A stretch of 64,000 nucleotides of DNA from Dugong dugon (GCA_030035585.1 CM057464.1:31265465-31329464), one strand, 5' to 3'; numbered from the stretch's first letter, positions 1 through 11,017 are shown. Notes: generated by a model from the sequence alone, not told the origin. Numbers and translations: made by a program.

Positions 1-69
1 GTGTATATGTGTATATATATACATATACATATTATATATATATATATATATATAATATGTACATATATC
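1..69. repeat. AT/GT-rich dinucleotide microsatellite
   Basis: Alternating TA and TG steps run from the window edge to about position 69, including an uninterrupted (TA) stretch near 33-52. It is an ordinary low-complexity tract, and it may extend beyond the left edge. Confidence 0.9.
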
Positions 70-84
70 TGAGTGGAACAAACT

Positions 85-275
85 ATTTGTGATTGACTAT
101 TAACAGAAAGGTTGTTCGAAGTCACCAGTGGCATGCTGCAAAAGAAAAGTCTGCAAACCTGCTTCTATAAAAATTACAGCCAAGAAAACCGTATGTTGCT
201 CAGTTCTACTCTGTAATACATGGGGTTGCCATGAGTCATAATTGACTCGATGGCAATGGGTTTTTTTTTTTTTTT
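85..275 (+). mobile_element. AfroSINE, long form, diverged head
   Basis: The copy shows the diagnostic 3' half of the family: a 'cttctataaaaattacagcc' segment, then 'cagttctactctgta', then 'catggggttgccatgagtc' and a '...gactcgatggcaatggg' tail running into a T-rich stretch. The tRNA-like head is weak (gactattaacagaaaggttg resembles the usual gctgctaaccaaaaggttg). The long form is inferred from the middle segment. The 5' boundary is approximate. Confidence 0.75.
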
Positions 276-1539
276 GGTTATATATACCTCAAGAGGTTTT
301 CCTCAGGACCCCAATGCCAAGTCACCCTGCCTCTCTTTTGATCTACTTTCTGTTAATTCAGATAGGGTTTGGGAGAGACCAGGACCATCCTTCACCATTA
401 ACAGCTAGAACTCCTTTACTCTTGTTAGCTATACTCAAGTTAAAAGTAGAGCATCTAAGTATAAATGAAGTGTCAGTGACAATGCTTGGAAAGAGTGAGA
501 TGTGTCCCCTACACTGAGGAATTCTTATTTTGAGGCTCACATAATTTGCACTAAGATATTTTGCTTACAGGACTGAGTCGCTTATGAACTAGGGATTCAT
601 CCTTCAAGTTCATTAACAGATTAAAAAAATGTAGCTCTCATTCTCTAAAAAATTGATGTGCTGATTAAAAATTGGTGACTCAGCTGATAAACGTCTCCTT
701 TTAAATTCCAGAGTAAGAATATTCATCTCTATGGAGGGATACAGTGTTTCAGAAATATCTCTAATTGAGAACATCTCCCTTTGAGTGGTAGGATTTTACA
801 GACGAGTTCTTGTACATAATCATTCTTCTACACGATGAAATGTATTCTGGGCAAATTTGCAGTGCTCCATTTAAAAGCTTTTTATTCTTCTTCTTTTGTG
901 CACACATGAGGATGCTAAACATACACCTTTCTTTGAAGTAGAATTGAGAGTGATTCCATGAAGTCAAGGGTCATTGTGAAAGAATGCAAAGCAAAAGGTG
1001 AAAAACTTGACTAACAACCATTTGGGGATGAAAATGTGTTTTAGTAGGGATTCCATTAACTGATCAAAGAGAGATGTGTGTGCACACAGACATTTATGCA
1101 GGCTCTTAAGCTGGAAGGTTAAATTTGTCTTTCCATGGGCTTTATCAAATAGGCTTGGCCAACATCTTAATGCCACCAGCACTCCAATGTCACATCAAAG
1201 CAGACTTGTTCAATGAATCTCTGTAATTCATTACCTCACTTTGCTATCTCATATGTAGTTCTATTTGTTCACTGGCTGATGTTTATTCCTTCCCAAGAGC
1301 AGCATTCTGTTTGAAGAAAAAAACGGACTGGCTCATTCAGAGGTGGACAGTAATTTCCATGGGTGAAACCAGACAGAAAATGTTTCTTCCTCAAGGCAAG
1401 AGAAGCTTGTCAGCAGACTCTTCAGGCAACTGATATTTTTTAGTGCTTTACGAGTATGTCGTCTGAGCTCACCTGACTTAATGCTCACAACAAGCAAAGA
1501 ATCATTAATTACTGAGTAACATTGCTGAATGTTAGATGA
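276..1539. other. Unique AT-rich stretch, no gene seen
   Basis: No open frame here has codon structure, splice-site context or family resemblance that would support an exon. A possible weak MIR-like segment near 1430-1530 (ending in ctcacaacaa) could not be confirmed. Confidence 0.5.
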
Positions 1540-1668
1540 CTTAATGATAATTCATTAATTATTGAGCCCCTTCCATATACTACTTACTGTTAGGCACTGC
1601 ATATACAGTGGCAAACTGAATACATATGGTCCCTGCCCTCATGATGCATTATAAGCTGGTAAGACAGG
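1540..1668 (-). mobile_element. L2 LINE 3' fragment
   Basis: Read on the plus strand it runs from 'attattgagccccttc', through a 'taggcactgcatatacagt' segment, to 'tccctgccctcatgatgc'. This is the reverse complement of the well-known L2 3' end pattern (ctccatgagggcaggga ... ggcacatagtaggtgctcaa). It is old and diverged. The boundaries are approximate. Confidence 0.6.
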
Positions 1669-1874
1669 GCCTCTTTTTTTTCTCAAGTCTCCTCATTTAG
1701 ACATATATGTAATTCCTCAAGGTTTTTACAACTCCACCCAGATGTGTCTACATTGTCTCATATTCAAAATGGAAATGGGAGGACCATGAGGAAAGCAGAG
1801 GGAGAGATGAATAGGCCTAAAGCTATTTCTGACATGCTTTGCTATTTTTATATCCATTCCTATTCAATGACACT

Positions 1875-2072
1875 ATATCAGTTGCAATTGAGTCGATTCC
1901 AACTCATGGCAACTCCATATGTAGAACTACACACCATAGAGTTTTCAACGGTTGTGATCTTTTGGAATTAGATCACCAGGCCTTTCTTCCAAGGCCTCTG
2001 TAGGTGAATTAAAACTGCCAATCTTTTGGTTAGTAGTCAAGCACTTAATCATTTGCACCACCCTGAGATTCC
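1875..2072 (-). mobile_element. AfroSINE, long form
   Basis: On the plus strand it shows the reversed SINE: 'ttgagtcgattccaactcat' (tail), 'catagagttttcaacggttg', 'agatcaccaggcctttcttc', then the tRNA-derived part with 'ttttggttagtagtcaagca' and 'gcaccaccctgagattcc'. All blocks of the long form are present. It lies 13 bp from another minus-strand copy. Confidence 0.9.
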
Positions 2073-2085
2073 TTCACTGACACAT

Positions 2086-2292
2086 TGTTGTTTTTTGCCT
2101 TGGAATAAATTTTGACTCAGGATGACACCAAATGTGCAGGGTAGAACTACCTCATAGGGTTTTCAAGGCTGTGACCTTTTGGAAGTAGATCACCAGGCCT
2201 GTCTTCTGAGGTACCTCTGGGTGGGTTTGAATTGTCAACATTTTGGCCAGTAGTGGAGTGCTTAACCCTTTGCTCTACCCAAGATCTCCTTT
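2086..2292 (-). mobile_element. AfroSINE, long form, diverged
   Basis: It carries the same order of blocks as the neighbouring copy: 'ttttgactcaggatgacacc', 'catagggttttcaaggctgt', 'agatcaccaggcctgtcttc', 'gggtgggtttgaattgtcaa' and 'gtgcttaaccctttgctcta'. The two adjacent minus-strand copies are too different to be a recent tandem duplication, so independent insertion is more likely. Confidence 0.88.
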
Positions 2293-2324
2293 CTATATAA
2301 ATCCTAACTGAACTAAAATCAATA

Positions 2325-2821
2325 TTTTAGTTATCTAGTGCCTCTGTAACAGAAATAACAGAAATACCACAGGTGGATGGCTTTAACAAAGAGAAATATA
2401 TTCTCTCACAGTCTAGGAGGCTAGAAGTCTGAATTCAGGGCATCACCTCCAAGGGAAGGCTTTCTCTCTCTCTGTTGGTTCTGGGGGAAGGTCTTTGTCA
2501 CCAATCTTCTCCAGTCAAGGATCAAGGACCGCAGGTCCAAAGGATACACTATTCTTCTGGCTCTTGTTTCTTGGTGATATGAGGTCCCCCGTCTCTCTGC
2601 TCACTTCTCTCCTTTATATCTCAAAAGAGACTGACTTAAGACACAACCTAATCTTGTAGATGGAGTCCTGCTTCATTAACATCATAGAGGTCGGATTTAT
2701 AACACACAGGAAAATCACACCAAATCACAAAATAGTGGACAATCATATATGTAGTTCCATTTGGTCACTGGCTGAGCCAAGTTGACACACATTTTGGGGT
2801 GATACAATCCAATCCATGACA
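2325..2821 (+). mobile_element. Mammalian interspersed repeat, family unresolved (copy 1)
   Basis: The segment from 'agttatctagtgcctctgta' to 'acaatccaatccatgacaat' is homologous to 18195-18620 in the same orientation. Shared landmarks are 'accacaggtgg...ggctttaacaaa', 'ggaggct', 'ggggaaggtc', 'cttggtgat', and an end with '...atacaatccaatccatgaca'. I recognise it as a repeat common in mammalian DNA but will not assign a family name. The orientation shown is only that of the shared sequence. Confidence 0.6.
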
Positions 2822-3787
2822 ATAAACAATACCCCATCCTTTCTATGGTCCAGGTGTCAGTGTCAGCAGAAGTATCCCAAAAACCTTGGCTTCCAGCACA
2901 GCAGTCTTCATGGCCATGCTCAGATTGGGGACATCAAAGAGAGAGAACAAGTGCTGAGACACACTTGCTTACTTACACTAAAAATGTTTACCTTTGGTCA
3001 GGGTTAGAATTGATTTAGGATGCACATTTTCTGTCTCTTTTTCTTTGATCAGCTGGAAAAGGTGTATTTTGGTCAACATAATTACCTAGGTAAATTCTAT
3101 AACAACTTAGAGTCCAAAATTCAGTGTTTAAGTGTGATTATACATCCAATAATTTGATTCCAAAAGGAAAAAAGTCAGTTTTTTAAAATTTGTTTCTATT
3201 TCTGTGGCTTTACACATGGGATCTTTTGGGGTCTTGTTTCATAAGCATAATGAATCAACATTTTTTTTCCACTGTAGCAAAGCCCTCATATGGTGAGCAT
3301 TATCTGGAGATCCCGATCTTTTTGGTGAGAATTTCAATAGGTGAAATAGAAAATGATCAGTGAGCAATGAGGACTATTTTAATGGAAACATCATTTAAAG
3401 TGAGAGTTTCAACATCTGTTTCCCTCTCAAATTACAAATGCAACCCTCCCTCCTGACATCCAGTCTCACCATCACCACCACAAATCACGGTCATAAAAAA
3501 GTTAAAAAATGAAGTGGTTTACATGGTTTTGTGTGCTTTGTATTCAGAACCACATGCATGCTTCATTTATGTTCCTATCATGTACCAGATGAAATCAGGT
3601 GGGGAAGTGGGGCGAGGGGGGGGAATACAGCTCTTATACTAACCACGCAATTGTCTCTTCCTTAGATGTTCACTAAAGTTTCATGCAAGCAAAAAAATGG
3701 TCCTGGGGAGAGAAATAAACACCTGGCTGAGAAGAAATCAACATTGGAAAGTTTTTCCAGTCATCGGTGAGTAAATATTTACTATTC
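2822..3787. other. Unique stretch, no gene seen
   Basis: No coding evidence. The stretch contains a G-rich run at 3601-3623, listed separately. Confidence 0.5.
3601..3623 (+). other. Putative G-quadruplex tract
   Basis: Four G-runs of three or more lie within 23 bases (GGGG-AAGT-GGGG-CGA followed by eight G). This satisfies the simple G3 quadruplex pattern. No associated promoter or gene is visible. Confidence 0.55.
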
Positions 3788-3985
3788 TTGTTATGTGCCA
3801 TCAAGTTTATTCCAACTTATAATGACCCCACAGGACAGAGTAGAATTGCCCCATACGGTTTCCTAGACTGAAATCTTTACAAAAGCAGATTGCCAGATCT
3901 TTTCTCTTGTGGAACCACTGGTGGTTCTAACCACTGACTTTTCAGTTAGCAGCCAAGCGCTTAACCAATGCACCATCAGGGCTCC
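3788..3985 (-). mobile_element. AfroSINE, long form
   Basis: The reversed SINE blocks are present: 'gttatgtgccatcaagttta', 'ggacagagtagaattgcccc', 'atctttacaaaagcagattg' and 'cagttagcagccaagcgctt', ending 'gcaccatcagggctcc'. It is typical in length and order. Confidence 0.92.
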
Positions 3986-5092
3986 TTAAATTACTAAAAA
4001 CCTACTATGTGACAAACTTAATCTCTGGGGATGACGGAACAAACAGAACAGATACTCTTAGAACTGACAGCCTAATTGTTGAAAGAGACATTTAAAAAAA
4101 AATGATTGCATACATAAATATATAATTACCACTGTGAGGTCTCAGTGAAGAAAAACTGAAGTGTTCTATGGAAATGAAACTTTTATTAAAAATCCTAAGA
4201 AGACAACAAATTTGGAAGGAGAGTCAAAAATCCACTAGAAGCTTTTTCCAATAGACTTGTAGAAATATAAGCAGAATCGTATTTCCAGAATTTTTCAATT
4301 TCTCAAAAATCAGTAATTAGAAACAGAAAACAGCTAGGGTGACTTAAATATAACATTGAAGATATAATTTATAAATTTAACTTTACAACTTGTAGACTGA
4401 AAGAATGGGAACACTCTGCAAGTCATAAGTCAGCTTTTATACAAAGATGTAATAATTCTAATGTTGATAAGTATGGAACACTCTGGTATGCAGAAACAGA
4501 GCTGTAAATTGTCCTGAACTTGATGATAAAAGAAGAGAATTCAGATGGGAACTGAAGTAAACACATCCCTAATCTAGTACACCCTCTCTTCACTTATCAA
4601 CATGGTTAAGTTCCCAAGATCAGGTTGTTTTGAGAGATCAGTGTTATGTGAAAATGGAGGATGACTACATCAGATCACAAAATGGAGGATGACTACATCA
4701 TTACATAACTGCCAAACCACTAAGAATCATGGCCCAGCCAAGTTGACATACAACCTTGACCATCACAGCCAGTGTTATTCTTGCCTCACACCTTGGCATT
4801 CATTACTGACAGACATATGTCTTTAATATACGAAATAATTGGATAGCAGATTTTATTACTATTGTAGTAAATGTGAAATGTCAGGTAACAAGACAGTCAA
4901 TAAGTGAGGAGAAGGTGTATAAGGTTTCGCCAATTCTTTGGAGAGAAGGCAGTTACCATTGAAACAACACCATGGCAATATGTATATATTATATAGGATA
5001 CTATAATGCTTCAGGTACATACATAAGTGCATGCATGCTACGTAGGTTATATATTAGATGCTTAACATAAATCTATAATATTCTGGATTACT
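3986..5092. other. Mostly unique stretch with a repeat remnant near 4640-4770
   Basis: No exon is supported. Around 4660-4770 the text 'cccagccaagttgacatac' followed by 'accatcacag' resembles the 3' part of the unresolved repeat at 2325-2821 (ctgagccaagttgacacac). A 22-bp block is duplicated there and is listed separately. The rest holds AT-rich DNA with no recognised element. Confidence 0.45.
4651..4700. repeat. Short tandem duplication, 28-bp period
   Basis: A 22-base block beginning aaaatggaggatgactac occurs at 4651-4672 and again, identical, at 4679-4700, separated by gatcac. It is a local duplication, not a longer array. Confidence 0.9.
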
Positions 5093-5102
5093 ATAAGATA
5101 GA
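5093..5102. repeat. Target-site duplication, left, of RTE element
   Basis: ataagataga occurs here and again at 6655-6664, exactly bracketing the RTE insertion. Confidence 0.7.
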
Positions 5103-5360
5103 ATTGATCGACGATCAACCATTTCAGGAGGTAGCATATGATCAGGAACTGATGGTACTGAAAGAAAAAGTCCAAGCTGCACTGAAGGCATTAGCGAAAA
5201 ACAAGGCTCCAGGAATATCAATTGAGATATTTCAATAAACAGATGCAGTGCTGGAAGTGCTCACTAGTCTATAACAAGAAATTTGGAAGACAGCTACCTT
5301 GCCAACCAACTGGAAAAGATCTGTATTTATGCCTATTTCCAAGAAAGGTTATCTAACTGA

Positions 5361-6254
5361 ATGCAGAAATTATCTAAAACATCATTACTGTTACACACAA
5401 GTACAATTTTGCTGAAGATCATTCAAAAGTGGCTGCAGCAGTGTATCGACAGGGAACTGCCAGAAATTCAAGGCAGATTCAGAAGAGGACGTGGAACCAG
5501 GGATGTCCTTGCTGATGTCAGATGGATCCAGGCTGAAAGCAGAAAATACCAGAAAGATGTTTACTTGTGTTTTATTGACTATGCAAAGGCATTCGACTGT
5601 GTGGATCATAACAAGTTACGGGTAACATTGCGAAAAATGGGAATTCCACAACAGTTAACTGTGCTCATGAGGAACCTGTACATAGATCAAGAGGCAGTGG
5701 TTGGAATACAACAAGGGGATACTGCATGGTTTAAAATCAGGAATGGTATGCGTCGGGGTTGTATCCTTTCACCACACCTATTCAATCTGTATACTGAACA
5801 AATTATCCAAGAAGCTGGACTGTATGAAGAAGAACAGGGCATCAAGTTTGTAGCAAGGCTCATTAACAACCTGGGTTATGCTCATGACATAACCTTGCTT
5901 GTTGAAAGTGAAGAGGACTTGAAGCACTTACTGATGAAGATCAAAGACCACAGCCTTCAGTATGGATTACACCTCAACCTAAAGAAAACAAAAATCCTCA
6001 CCACTGGACCAATAAGCAACATCATGATAAATGGAGAAAAGATTGAAGTTGTCAAGGATTTCATTTTCCTTGGATCCACAATCAACACTCATGGAAGCAG
6101 CAGTCAAGAAATCAAAAGAGGCATTGCACTGGGCAAATCCGCTGCAAAAGACCTCTTTAAAGTGCTGCAAAGCAAAGATGTCACCTTAAAGACTAAAGTG
6201 TGCCTGACCCAAGCTATGGTGTTTTCAATCACCTCACATGCATGCAAAAGCTAG
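5361..6254 (+). pseudogene. RTE reverse transcriptase, catalytically dead fragment
   Basis: This 297-codon frame is the core reverse transcriptase of an RTE LINE, the enzyme that copies element RNA at a nicked chromosomal target. RT motif A is FIDYAKAFD at residues 71-79 with Asp73. Motif B is GMRRGCILSPHLFN at about 129-142. Motif C reads YAHD at 173-176 where the family has YADD, so one of the two catalytic aspartates is replaced by His (codon 5883-5885). The DFIFLGS motif of RTE proteins lies at about 234-240. The frame ends after a partial 'MVFSITSHACKS', where family members continue, so the C-terminus is lost by a frameshift. The first Met is arbitrary because the element is 5'-truncated. 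Confidence 0.88.
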
Positions 6255-6397
6255 ACAATGAATAAGGAAGACCGAAGAAGAATTTACCCTTTGAATTGTG
6301 GTGTTGGTGAAGAATATTGAATATACCATGGACTGCTAAAGGAACAAATAAATTTGTCTTGGAAGCAGTAGAACCAGAATGATCCTTAGAAGCAAGG

Positions 6398-6649
6398 ATG
6401 GTGAGACTACCTCTTACATACTTTGGACATGTTATCAGGAGGGATCAGTCCCTGGAGAAGGACATCATGCTTGGTAAAGTAGACGGTCAGCAAAAAAGAG
6501 GAAGACCCACAACAAGATGGACTGACACAGTGGCTGCAACAATGGGCTCAAGCATAACAAAGATTGTGAGGATGGCACAGGACGGGGCAGTGTTTCATTC
6601 TGTTATACATAGGGTCGCTATGAGTCAGAACCAACCTGACAGCACCTAA
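6398..6649 (+). pseudogene. RTE C-terminal region, frameshifted
   Basis: This 83-codon stretch shows the typical RTE C-terminus: 'YFGHVIRRDQSLEKDIMLGK' at about 9-28, then KRGRPTTRW (33-41) and a final HRVAMSQNQPDST before the stop. It lies in a different frame from the RT core upstream, with about 140 bases of degraded sequence between, so both were once one protein. The last codons plus stop and tail are the region shared with the AfroSINE 3' end. Confidence 0.85.
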
Positions 6650-6654
6650 CAACA

Positions 6655-6664
6655 ATAAGATAGA
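6655..6664. repeat. Target-site duplication, right, of RTE element
   Basis: ataagataga matches 5093-5102 exactly and follows the RTE tail directly. Confidence 0.7.
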
Positions 6665-7002
6665 CTATACTACTGTAACAAACAACTCCTGAGTCTCAAT
6701 GATTTAAGATTCAACTTATACAACATGTTTGTTTTGGTTCAGTGGAGACTCAGTTTCTTGTTGTCCTCACTTAAGAACTCATGATGATAAGAACTCATGC
6801 CAGCTGTAATGTTTCTGATTGTCGTGATAGTGGAAGAGAGTGATAGAGAATTGCCCACTGGTTCTCAAATGCTTTCATCTAGATGTTATATTCACTCAAA
6901 TGTTACTGGCTAAAGTAAGTCACATGGCCATGACTAAGCAATCCTTCCATTTGCCAAGAAGTACAAAGGAACCAGATCTGTTCTGTATCTCAAAAAACCA
7001 CA
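6665..7002. other. Possible ancient repeat, otherwise nothing seen
   Basis: The text 'ctgtaacaaacaactcctga' and following bases vaguely resemble the old repeat at 53250-53620 (gctgcataacaaactactc). This is too weak for a family call. No gene is seen. Confidence 0.3.
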
Positions 7003-7224
7003 CCACCACCAATTGCCATCAAGTCAATTCAATGTCAAGTTGATTCCAGCCATGGCAACCTCATGTGTATCAGAATAGAACTATGCTCCATAGGGTTTTC
7101 AATGGCCCATTTTTCAAAAGTAGGTCATCAGGCCTTTCTTCCAAGGTGCCTCTGGGTGGACTTGAACTTCCACCTTTTGATTAGCAGCCAAGCACATTAA
7201 CCATGTGCACCACCTAGGAACTCC
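7003..7224 (-). mobile_element. AfroSINE, long form
   Basis: The reversed blocks include 'caagttgattccagccatgg', 'tccatagggttttcaatggc', 'gtcatcaggcctttcttcca', 'gattagcagccaagcacatt' and 'gcaccacctaggaactcct'. At the tail end 'gccatcaagtcaattcaatg' partly repeats the tail motif, which suggests a small internal duplication at the 3' end. Confidence 0.9.
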
Positions 7225-8868
7225 TCTCAAAACACAAATACAATATTTAATATACATACATTGTATACTCTATGAATGTATTTCATTCTGTCATCTATAA
7301 AAAAATGTGTTGTTAAATATAAATATCTGTGCTGTGTTCATCTGAGATCTACAGTTAAGATACTGATACTTATATCAGACAAATCTGATAAGCATCCTCC
7401 ACTCCCCATCTCTCTTTCATAAATGATATTGAAACAGGTGTTTTCCTATGTGGGAACACCAGCTTTTATGCACACTAGATAGAAATGGGAATAGTAAAGA
7501 CCTCTCTTCAAGAGCAGGATGGTTCCTAGAAACTCCATTCATGCCAGCAAACGTGTGTTTACAAAACGGAATTAGTGATCAAGAGCCCGCAGTTAGGGAA
7601 ATTTAAAAGAAGAGAATTGGGTAAGTCAAACTGATAAAGTCTAATTAACACAGATTCAAATTTCTTTATTTATTTTTAAAAAAAGGTTTTCCCACTCAAA
7701 ATTGTGTGTTATGAAGGTTATCAGTCCATACTCAGAAACAAATTTTTTCTCAATGTGTGTTACAAGGAATAAAATGCTTTCGCCATGCATTTTCTAGAAG
7801 GCTTATGTATTTATTACGCATTTAAAAGCATGCTTGCTTACATTTTTAAAAAACTGTGTATCTTGCTGAATAGCTCCTTTTCCCTCTTTCTTCCAAAGCA
7901 CAATCCTTGCCCTAGAAAATCACTAAAGGTTTTGTTTCAATAATAGAGCATACATACTGAAACAATAGCTAACTAAGCATGAGCACTTCAAAGAGAGTCC
8001 GACAATTCATGCTTTTTCAGTACTATAATGTTTTTTTCTGTGATTGCATAATAGGAACTTGAACACGTTTTATCCCACTCTACATCCTGTCTCTCCCCTG
8101 TTTCCACAGCTGCTTATAGAACAGCTAGTATTTTAAAGCATGGATAAGAAACAAAAGTGTAAAGAGTTTAGTGTTTCTTAAGTATGGTTGACCATCTTTT
8201 CATTATATTATTTTAACCAAATAAAGAATTTATCCTTCTATTTGATTATATGATTCATCAAATCCTGATCATACACATTACTTTGTAATTTACATCAAAG
8301 ACTCATTTTCAAGATATTTCAAGGGTAGCTAGCATTACTTCTTACATAGGACAATGCTAGGTATTTGAATTTCTTCATTTAATTATCATATAATAACATA
8401 CGGTTATATACCCTTTTCAAAGAATATAATAAATATGTGGAGCATAATAAAGTTCCCACCTAGTCCATATGCATGAATTTGGAAGGTTATCCGTTTTCAA
8501 GAATTAAAGTAAACAAATCAATTGTTATAATTCAATACGAGGTACGTAAGTGGAATATATCTTGAGAAACTGGGGCAGTCACAAATTTAAGAATATCTGA
8601 TCACATTTGATTTCTGTTGAAAATTACATAATTTGTGTGTGGAGTTTTGAAAGCCAATAAATAATACCCCTTTCTTCCCTCTCCAACCTTTAAAAATATA
8701 ATAAACAAAACACATGGTGTTCATAATATCAGTTTAATCGATAATATATCCTGGATTAAGGAAAATGGATCAGATGGGCTGCCTTAGATAAGGTATCTAA
8801 CAATGTATCTGCCAAAACTTCAGATGAGCAGACCAGACTTTGACCTCCTTGAAGGCATGTAGTCAAGA
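7225..8868. other. Unique AT-rich stretch, no gene seen
   Basis: About 1.6 kb without a supported exon or a repeat I can name. A segment near 8340-8420 could be a very diverged MIR but the match is not convincing. Confidence 0.45.
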
Positions 8869-8985
8869 CAGAGAGAGAGAAGAATGAGGAGGAGGAGGAG
8901 GAGGAGGAGGAGGAAAGGAGGAGAAGGAGGGGAAGAAGAAAGAGGAGGAGGAGGAAGGGGGAGGGGGAGAGGAGGAGAGCGAGCT
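8869..8985 (+). repeat. (GGA)n polypurine tract
   Basis: About 117 bases are almost pure purine: (GA)n, then (GGA)n repeats, then an irregular GGA/GGGA mixture. It forms a long mirror-like homopurine run. Open frames of poly-Arg or poly-Pro/Leu across it come only from the repeat and are not genes. Confidence 0.95.
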
Positions 8986-9312
8986 GAGCAGAACACCATG
9001 CTCAGTTCCTTCTCCAAAATCCACCAATCCAATCAGCTCTTCTTCCTATCTGGGGATTTGTTCTTAAGGGACAGAAAGAAACTTTGTCCCATATGATTCT
9101 CTCCTGGGAGTACAGTGGTCATTCTCTCTCTTTTGTCCAAATGTGAGGAATGGAGTGTGTAAGTGTTGCCTTCAGCACTCTCTCTATTCTCACATACAAT
9201 GTGAACCAACCACCTCTGAGCTTGCACTGACGTTTTGTAAAAATTTGATGGGTAAGTGTTGCAAATGTAAGCACTCAATGCATTTGTAGTTTGTTTTCCT
9301 TCCTTCACATTA
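8986..9312. other. Unique stretch, no gene seen
   Basis: No recognised repeat and no coding signal between the polypurine tract and the next SINE. Confidence 0.45.
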
Positions 9313-9510
9313 CTGTTGTTGTCTTATCCCTTCTAGTCCATTCCAATTCATGACCACCCCATGTGTTACAGACTAGGGGTTTTCTTGGCTGTAATCTTTA
9401 TAGAAGCAGATCGCCAGGCCTTTCTTTTGTAGTGTCTTCGGGTGGGTTCAAACAGCCAACCTTTCAGTTACCAGACGAGCACAAATCATTGCAGCACCCA
9501 GGGGCCTTCT
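9313..9510 (-). mobile_element. AfroSINE, long form
   Basis: The reversed blocks are complete: 'tagtccattccaattcatga', 'taatctttatagaagcagat', 'cgccaggcctttcttttgta', 'gggtgggttcaaacagccaa', ending with 'attgcagcacccaggggcc'. Confidence 0.92.
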
Positions 9511-9552
9511 TCTTTCACATAGGAGCATAAAAACTCAAAAACCAAACCTGCT

Positions 9553-10241
9553 GTGTAGCGTCTGGGGTCTTAAAATCCTGCAAGTGGCCATCTAAGATAC
9601 ATCTATTGATCCCATCCTACCGGGAGCAAAGGAGAATGAAGAAAACCAAAGACACAAGGAAATACTAACCCAGAGGACTAAAGGAACACATGAACCAGAA
9701 ACTCCACCAGCCTGAGACCAGGAGAACTAAATGGTGGTGCGCTGCTACCACTAGCAACTGCCCTGACAGGGATCACAACAGAGAATCCCGGACAGAGCAG
9801 GAGAAAAATGTAAACACAATTCAAATTTACCAAAAAAGACCAGGCTTACTGGTCTGACAGAGACTGGAGGAACTGCCAAAACAATGGCCCTCATAAGCTC
9901 TGCCAACCCAAAACTGAAACTGTTCCTAAAACTCATTTTTCAGACGAAGATTAGACAGGACTATAAAACAAAAAGTAACACATGTGAGGAACATGCTTCT
10001 TAGTTCAATCAAATATAGGAGACCAAATAGGCAGCTCCTGTCCAAAAGCAAGACGAGAAAGCAGGAAGAGACAGCAACTGGACAAATGGACAGTGGGAAC
10101 CCGGGGTGGAAAAGGAGAGCATATTGTCACATTGTAGGGATTGCAACCAATGTCACAAAAACAAATGTGTAAAAATTTTTGAATGAGAAATTAACTTGAG
10201 TTGTACACTTTTACCTAAAGCACAACAAAAAAGAAAAAAAG
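9553..10241 (+). mobile_element. L1 3'UTR fragment, older family (like copy F)
   Basis: A 5'-truncated L1 tail begins near 'gtgtagcgtctggggtctta' and runs through 'ggagcaaaggagaatgaaga', 'tgctaccactagcaactgcc', 'gatcacaacagagaatcccg' and 'gagactggaggaactgcc' to an A-rich end near 10241. It matches the 3' end of copy F (34830-35448) better than the younger copies, and it lacks their duplicated tail. It appears to have landed in the tail of the SINE at 10242-10435: 'aaacctgctg' on the left resembles 'aaaccctgctg' on the right. Confidence 0.85.
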
Positions 10242-10435
10242 AAAACCCTGCTGCCATCAATTCAATTCTGACTTGTGAAGACCCCATGTAACAGAGTAGA
10301 ACTGTTCCATAGAGTTCTCTTGGCTGTAATCTTTATAGAAGCAGACTGCCAGGCCTTTCTTCTGCCATACCATTGGGTGGGTTTGAACTGCAGACTTCAC
10401 TTAACAGTTGAGCACAAACGGTTTGGGTCACCCAT
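10242..10435 (-). mobile_element. AfroSINE, long form, tail split by an L1 fragment
   Basis: The reversed blocks are present: 'gccatcaattcaattctgac', 'acagagtagaactgttccat', 'ctttatagaagcagactgcc' and 'gggtgggtttgaactgcaga'. Its last tail bases (aaaaaccaaacctgctg, 9536-9552) seem to lie on the other side of the L1 fragment. Confidence 0.88.
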
Positions 10436-11017
10436 GGTACAGATCAAATCACCATAAATTCAGATTTATGTTCTTTATCCAAACTTCTAATTTTGGTCTA
10501 GGAATTATATTCTTATGTCTTTCCACTTCTTTCCAACCTTACTGTGCCCATATAAGAGGCACCCTAAATTTTAGAATAGGGCTTATTGATTTTGAAATTG
10601 GGTAAACTGTCCAACTGGTAAGATCCAATAGGCAGTCATATATAATTTTCTGGAGCTCAGAAGAGAGAACAGGGGTAGGGACAGTGTTTGGGGAGCCATC
10701 AGCCACCCTATAGTTACTGAGGTCATGAGATTGCAGGAGATAATTGCGAGTACTGTGAGGATAAAAAAAGAAGAAAGGAAAGCAAAGATAGAAACCTGGG
10801 TACCCCAAAATCTAGGAGTAAAGCAGAGGAAAGGGACCTGAAATTAGAGACTGATAAGGACCAGCCAGAGATATTGGAAACAAATGAGAAAGTGAGATCA
10901 GGCAAACCATGTTTCAAAAGGAAAGATGTATCAAACACCAGAGAGACATCATGTCAGATGAAGTTTAAAAGTAGTCATTAGATTGGGCATCTAGGAAGCT
11001 GTTGATAGCCTTAGAAT
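10436..11017. other. Unique stretch, no gene seen
   Basis: No supported exon, RNA gene or repeat family. Confidence 0.45.

Larger units (their letters stand above)
5103..6654 (+). mobile_element. RTE-clade (BovB-like) LINE, 5'-truncated
   Basis: The element carries a degraded RTE reverse transcriptase frame (5361-6254) and a frame-shifted C-terminal segment (6398-6649). It ends in 'cagcacctaacaacaat'. It starts inside the coding region, so the upstream endonuclease domain is missing. A 10-bp direct repeat (ataagataga) flanks it. Between 5103 and 5360 translated pieces such as a KNKAPG-like motif fit the RTE region just before the catalytic RT motifs, with two in-frame stops. The family is established in ruminants, squamates and afrotherians; the assignment comes from protein motifs. 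The element is inactive. Confidence 0.88.

Noticed and set aside
8820..9096. Frames encoding poly-Arg/Gly or poly-Pro/Leu
   Set aside because: They result from translation of the (GGA)n polypurine tract.
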